This document shows, piece after piece, positions 60,802-64,000 of a stretch of 64,000 nt of DNA; position 1 is the stretch's first letter; each line of letters begins with the position of its first letter. The notes below the pieces were generated by a model. The model ran no database searches. It was not told the DNA's origin and was given only the letters and a program-made list of their open reading frames with translations. The translations under genes were made by a program, and so were the position numbers. Source of the DNA: JAYQKL01 sp049889415 (GTDB lineage: Bacteria; Pseudomonadota; Alphaproteobacteria; RS24); assembly GCA_049889415.1 (NCBI GenBank), contig JBMHDL010000007.1, positions 1 to 64,000 on the forward strand. The letters run 5' to 3'.

Positions 60802-61587
60802 ATGACAATACATCTGGAAAATGTCGTGGCTCTGGTTACCGGCGCCAGCGGTGGCATCGGTAATTCGGTCTGTGCGGCCCTGACCAAGGCCGGCGCCAGA
60901 GTTGTGGCGACGGACCTCGTTGCGCCGGAGACAGGAAACGCTCCTGATGCCGAAGCGTTTTTGGCGCATGATGTGACCAGTCAATCTGATTGGGAAAACG
61001 TCGCGAATCATATCTCAGACAATTATGGTCGTCTGGATGCGCTGGTCAATGTGGCCGGCCTGTCTGTGGTGAGCAGCATTGAGGCGACGGATTTGGATGC
61101 CTGGCGCAAGGTTTTTGCGGTTAATGTGGAAAGTATGCTGATTGGTCATCAGGTCATGCTGCCGCTGCTGAAAAAGGGCGGGGAAGCCCGTCAAAGTGGC
61201 GCTTCCATCGTCAATTTCTCCTCGATTGCCGGGCAGCGCGGTGCGGCGTTCAATGCCGCCTATTGCTCCAGCAAAGGTGCCGTCAAGATTTTCAGCAAAA
61301 GTGCGGCTATTGAATTTGCGGCGTTGGGATATAATATCCGTGTGAACACCATCCATCCCGGTGGTGTCGATACTCCAATGCTCGACTCGATTATTCAGAC
61401 CTATCTGGATCTGGGGGTTATCAGTTCCGCCGAGGAAGCCCAACAGGGCATCATCGCCGATCATCCCATCGGGCGGCTTGGTGTCGGCGATGATTTGGGC
61501 GGCGGGGTTGTCTATCTGTGCTCAGAGGCGGCGGCCTTTGTGACCGGATCTGAATTGAATATTGATGGCGGTTTTTCCGCCGTTTAA
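60802..61587 (+). CDS. Short-chain dehydrogenase/reductase (SDR)
   Basis: A 261-residue classical SDR with TGASGGIG, NVAG, a serine in NFSSIAG and YCSSK. D in ATDLVAP predicts NAD(H). AAGGAGAGG precedes the ATG. Third of the SDR trio, 24 bp after the second and 16 bp before the dihydrolipoamide dehydrogenase gene, so the latter is probably co-transcribed. Confidence 0.92.
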   Translation: MTIHLENVVALVTGASGGIGNSVCAALTKAGARVVATDLVAPETGNAPDAEAFLAHDVTSQSDWENVANHISDNYGRLDALVNVAGLSVVSSIEATDLDAWRKVFAVNVESMLIGHQVMLPLLKKGGEARQSGASIVNFSSIAGQRGAAFNAAYCSSKGAVKIFSKSAAIEFAALGYNIRVNTIHPGGVDTPMLDSIIQTYLDLGVISSAEEAQQGIIADHPIGRLGVGDDLGGGVVYLCSEAAAFVTGSELNIDGGFSAV

Positions 61588-61603
61588 CCTTTTGGGAAAC
61601 ATT

Positions 61604-62998
61604 ATGAGTGAAAACAAATTTGATGTGCTTGTCATCGGCTCCGGCCCTGGCGGATATGTGGCTGCAATACGGGCCAGTCAGCTTGGGTTAACGACCGCCA
61701 TTGTCGAAAAGGCGGATATGGGCGGCGTATGTCTGAATTGGGGGTGCATCCCGACAAAGGCCATGCTGCGCTCCTCGGAGCTTTATCACCAAATGCAGCA
61801 CGCCGAGGATTACGGCCTCAAGGCCAAGCCTGAGTTTGACCTGTCCGCCATTGTCAAGCGCTCGCGTGATATTGCCGGCAAGCTGTCCGGCGGCATTGAC
61901 TATCTGATGAAGAAAAACAAGGTGACCGTCATCAAAGGGACGGCTGCCCTTTCCAAGGGGAGTGCCGCGCCGCTGGTTGAGGTGGACGGCAAGACCTATG
62001 AGGCTTCCCATGTGATTTTGGCGACCGGGGCGCGCCCGCGCAATCTTGACGCTATTGGTCTGGTGGCGGACGGCAAGACCGTCTGGACCTCCCGGGAGGC
62101 TATGGTGCCGGAAAAAATGCCTAAAAAAATGGTGATTGTCGGGTCAGGGGCGATTGGGGTTGAGTTTGCGAGCTTCTATTCTTCTTTTGGTGTCGAGGTG
62201 ACTGTGCTGGAGGTTCTTGATCGCATCCTGCCGCAGGAGGATGAAGAAATCTCAGCCCTGGCGCGTAAAAGTTTCGAGAAAAAAGGCATCACCATCATTA
62301 CCGGTGCGCAGATTTCTGCAACTAAGGTGACGGGCAAAGGCGCGACCATCACATTTGACGCTGGTGGTGAAACCAAAGAATTAAAGGCCGACAAGGTCAT
62401 TTTGGCCGCAGGTGTTGTCGCCAATACCGAAGATATGGGGCTTGAGGCTCTGGGCGTTGAGCTGGAAAAAGGTCATATTGCAACCGATGCGTTCGGCGCG
62501 ACCAATGTGACCGGGCTGTATGCCATTGGTGATGTAACAGCCCCGCCCTGGCTGGCGCATAAGGCGTCCCATGAGGGGGTCATTTGCGTTGAGAAGCTGG
62601 CCGGGCACACGCCGCATGCATTGGAGCGGACACGGATTCCCGGCTGTACCTACTCCGCACCGCAGATTGCCAGTGTTGGCCTGAGCGAGGCCGCGGCGGT
62701 TGACGCCGGTCATGATATCCGCGTCGGGCGCTTCCCGTTTATGGGCAATGGTAAGGCGCTGGCCATGGGGGAGCCGGATGGTTTGGTCAAAACAATATTT
62801 GACGCCAAATCGGGAGAACTGCTCGGCGCACATATGATCGGCACCGAGGTGACGGAATTGATCCAGGGCTTTGTCACGGCCATGGGGCTGGAAACAACCG
62901 AGGCGGAGTTGATGGAGACGGTGTTTGCCCATCCGACCCTGTCCGAAATGATGCACGAATCAGTGCTCGACGCTTATGACCGTGTGTTGCATATTTAG
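61604..62998 (+). CDS. lpdA: Dihydrolipoamide dehydrogenase (E3)
   Basis: A 464-residue flavoprotein disulfide reductase with an FAD motif (IGSGPGGYVAA), redox-active C43-x4-C48 (GVCLNWGCIPTK), an NAD motif (VGSGAIGVEFASFY) and the C-terminal active-site H/E segment HPTLSEMMHES. It reoxidises the lipoyl group of 2-oxoacid dehydrogenase complexes. The ATG at 61604 follows GGGAA, and the longer frame overlaps the SDR end. It likely serves the E1/E2 genes at 50824-54270, which lack their own E3. Confidence 0.96.
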   Translation: MSENKFDVLVIGSGPGGYVAAIRASQLGLTTAIVEKADMGGVCLNWGCIPTKAMLRSSELYHQMQHAEDYGLKAKPEFDLSAIVKRSRDIAGKLSGGIDYLMKKNKVTVIKGTAALSKGSAAPLVEVDGKTYEASHVILATGARPRNLDAIGLVADGKTVWTSREAMVPEKMPKKMVIVGSGAIGVEFASFYSSFGVEVTVLEVLDRILPQEDEEISALARKSFEKKGITIITGAQISATKVTGKGATITFDAGGETKELKADKVILAAGVVANTEDMGLEALGVELEKGHIATDAFGATNVTGLYAIGDVTAPPWLAHKASHEGVICVEKLAGHTPHALERTRIPGCTYSAPQIASVGLSEAAAVDAGHDIRVGRFPFMGNGKALAMGEPDGLVKTIFDAKSGELLGAHMIGTEVTELIQGFVTAMGLETTEAELMETVFAHPTLSEMMHESVLDAYDRVLHI

Positions 62999-63006
62999 GG
63001 AGTAAC

Positions 63007-63417
63007 ATGATGAAGGGTTCTTGTCTGTGTGGTGCGGTTACATACTCTTATGACCGTGAAAGAGCTGATCAGGCCCTGAACTGTCATTGCCGCGACTGTC
63101 AGAAAGTGACCGGCGCCGGCAAGGTCACCGTCGTCGGGTTTCCGCAGGACGCCGTTCAGATTGACGGCGACTATAAAATTTTTGAAAAACTTGGCACTGA
63201 CGGGTCGCATGTCCGGCGTGCCTTTTGCCCGGATTGTGGGTCGCAGCTTTTTACATTTGTGCTGGAATTTGAGGGCTTTATGTTCATCAAAGCCGGGACC
63301 ATGGATGATGCGTCTTGGATTCAGCCCGTGGCGAATTGTTGGACACCCTCCGGTCATGACTGGTGCGCGCCGTCCGACGGGATTATCAATTTTGAGGCCA
63401 ACCCTCCAGCGGAGTGA
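63007..63417 (+). CDS. GFA/CENP-V-family zinc protein
   Basis: A 136-residue protein with zinc cysteines C6-x-C8 (SCLCGAV), C26, C28 and C31 (CHCRDC) and C74-x2-C77 (CPDCG). The family is named for glutathione-dependent formaldehyde activation, though for most members the reaction is unknown. If one of the Rieske oxygenases removes O- or N-methyl groups, formaldehyde would be released, so detoxification is one possible role. It starts 8 bp after the dehydrogenase stop and ends the operon. Confidence 0.88.
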   Translation: MMKGSCLCGAVTYSYDRERADQALNCHCRDCQKVTGAGKVTVVGFPQDAVQIDGDYKIFEKLGTDGSHVRRAFCPDCGSQLFTFVLEFEGFMFIKAGTMDDASWIQPVANCWTPSGHDWCAPSDGIINFEANPPAE

Positions 63418-63445
63418 CATGTGCGGTCTATGGTCACTCCCCGCT
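63408..63445 (+). terminator. Hairpin at the end of the GFA operon
   Basis: AGCGGAGTGAC and GTCACTC-C-CGCT pair over eleven bases with one bulge, around a 14-base loop. The left arm includes the GFA stop codon. No T tract follows, so its efficiency as a terminator is uncertain. Confidence 0.5.
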
Positions 63446-63446
63446 C

Positions 63447-63462
63447 GTGGCATAAATGCCAC
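63447..63462. promoter_or_regulatory. Perfect palindrome upstream of the second TonB receptor
   Basis: GTGGCAT-AA-ATGCCAC is a perfect inverted repeat of two seven-base arms. It lies 126 bp before the receptor ATG, in the only gap where its promoter can be. The spacing and symmetry suit a dimeric repressor or activator site. Confidence 0.45.
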
Positions 63463-63540
63463 ACACCCCGGCTCTAAACCTGTCTTTCCGCTTAACTAAA
63501 CTATTCGTCAGGTCATAAGAGGCGGCGAATTTGTATGATT

Positions 63541-63582
63541 GTTAACGTAGTTGGGAGTGTTTTTCCCAATCTTAACGGAGGG
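63541..63582 (+). promoter_or_regulatory. 5'-leader hairpin touching the ribosome site of the second TonB receptor
   Basis: GTTAA pairs with TTAAC and, inside it, TTGGGA pairs with TCCCAA around a seven-base loop. GGAGGG follows at once, six bases before the ATG. The structure could present or hide the ribosome site. Confidence 0.5.
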
Positions 63583-63587
63583 TCTCT

Positions 63588-64000
63588 ATGATCGAATTAA
63601 GAAAACTGGCAATTTTTGCCAATGTTCCGCTTGCCGGCGTCATCGGCGCTGCCATGCTCGGAACAACCAGTCTCGTGTCCTTCACGAGCACAGCCGTGGC
63701 GCAGTCTTCGATTGACGAAGTCATCGTGACAGCACGGAAGCGTTCAGAGTCAATTCAGGACGTTCCGGTTGCTGTTTCTGCGCTCTCCCCCGCACAGCTG
63801 GAAGCCGGTAACATTCAAACTGTTGCTGACCTGAAAAAGCTGGTGCCGAATGTGGACTTGGTCCACAACGACTTTATCGGTGGTGGTCTGACGGCCTCCA
63901 TTCGTGGTATTACACTTGACGATATTGAGAAAACCTTTGAGCCGACCGTCGGCATGTCCGTTGACGGTGTCTTCTCAGGTTCCAACTCAGGTGTTGACCT
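63588..64000 (+). CDS. TonB-dependent outer-membrane receptor, N-terminal part (runs off the window)
   Basis: The first 137 codons of a second receptor. A signal peptide (MIELRKLAIF..., cut after AVA at about 38) is followed by the TonB-box/plug start IDEVIVTARKRSESIQDVPV and by SIRGITLDDIEK. No stop is reached at base 64000. GGAGGG precedes the ATG and the leader forms a hairpin. Codon use leans to GGT and CGT, as in the receptor at 26863. It is downstream of the SDR/E3/GFA operon, and with the first receptor it implies import of a large substrate. Confidence 0.93.
   Translation, partial: MIELRKLAIFANVPLAGVIGAAMLGTTSLVSFTSTAVAQSSIDEVIVTARKRSESIQDVPVAVSALSPAQLEAGNIQTVADLKKLVPNVDLVHNDFIGGGLTASIRGITLDDIEKTFEPTVGMSVDGVFSGSNSGVD

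Noticed and set aside
1..64000. tRNA, rRNA, CRISPR arrays, IS elements, integrases, replication origin
   Set aside because: I found no cloverleaf-like, rRNA-like or regularly spaced repeat sequence, no transposase or integrase protein and no iteron set. A dedicated scan with tRNA and repeat finders could still reveal something short.

Overview
The window is a dense catabolic island from a Gram-negative bacterium, most likely a proteobacterium and perhaps an alphaproteobacterium. The support is two TonB-dependent outer-membrane receptors, a dmp/xyl-type catechol meta-cleavage operon, a LuxR-type regulator, moderate GC and strong Shine-Dalgarno motifs. Class and genus cannot be fixed from sequence reading alone. 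I see no rRNA, tRNA, CRISPR array, insertion sequence, integrase or origin. No gene-free stretch exceeds about 190 bp.

Layout. (1) 1-8158, plus strand: the tail of a phenol-hydroxylase reductase, then a compact meta-cleavage operon (ferredoxin, catechol 2,3-dioxygenase, semialdehyde dehydrogenase, hydratase, acetaldehyde dehydrogenase, aldolase, decarboxylase, hydrolase, GST). (2) 8180-26676: short modules on alternating strands built around four Rieske oxygenase alpha subunits, with SnoaL-like proteins (one fused to a limonene-epoxide-hydrolase domain), a membrane-anchored formylglycine-generating enzyme, a P450, SDRs, a CoA ligase, an MDR reductase, GST, VOC and ABM proteins. (3) 26863-29265: a TonB-dependent receptor followed by a clear terminator. 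(4) 29337-50766: CoA-thioester chemistry (thiolase, HMG-CoA-synthase-like/DUF35 fusion, CaiB-type CoA transferase, two acyl-CoA dehydrogenases, MaoC protein, ALDH, CoA ligase, MDRs, SDRs), two more Rieske alpha subunits and the only Rieske ferredoxin. (5) 50824-58996, minus strand: 2-oxoacid dehydrogenase E2, E1-beta and E1-alpha, an Ltp2-like thiolase-fold protein with its DUF35 partner, a LuxR-type regulator, a ThuA-like protein and a seventh Rieske alpha subunit. (6) 59184-63417: three SDRs, dihydrolipoamide dehydrogenase (the E3 missing from block 5) and a GFA-family protein. (7) 63588-end: the start of a second TonB-dependent receptor.

Working model (inference). TonB receptors import a bulky hydrophobic substrate. 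Rieske oxygenases, the P450 and SDRs oxidise it in several alternative ways. CoA ligases, the CoA transferase, acyl-CoA dehydrogenases, MaoC and thiolase/DUF35 systems shorten side chains or opened rings. The aromatic remainder enters the catechol meta pathway and leaves as pyruvate and acetyl-CoA. The most unusual points are seven Rieske alpha subunits without beta subunits or a complete local reductase, two different thiolase/DUF35 systems with altered active sites, an SnoaL-epoxide-hydrolase fusion, an orphan formylglycine-generating enzyme, and hairpins placed on stop codons where convergent genes meet.
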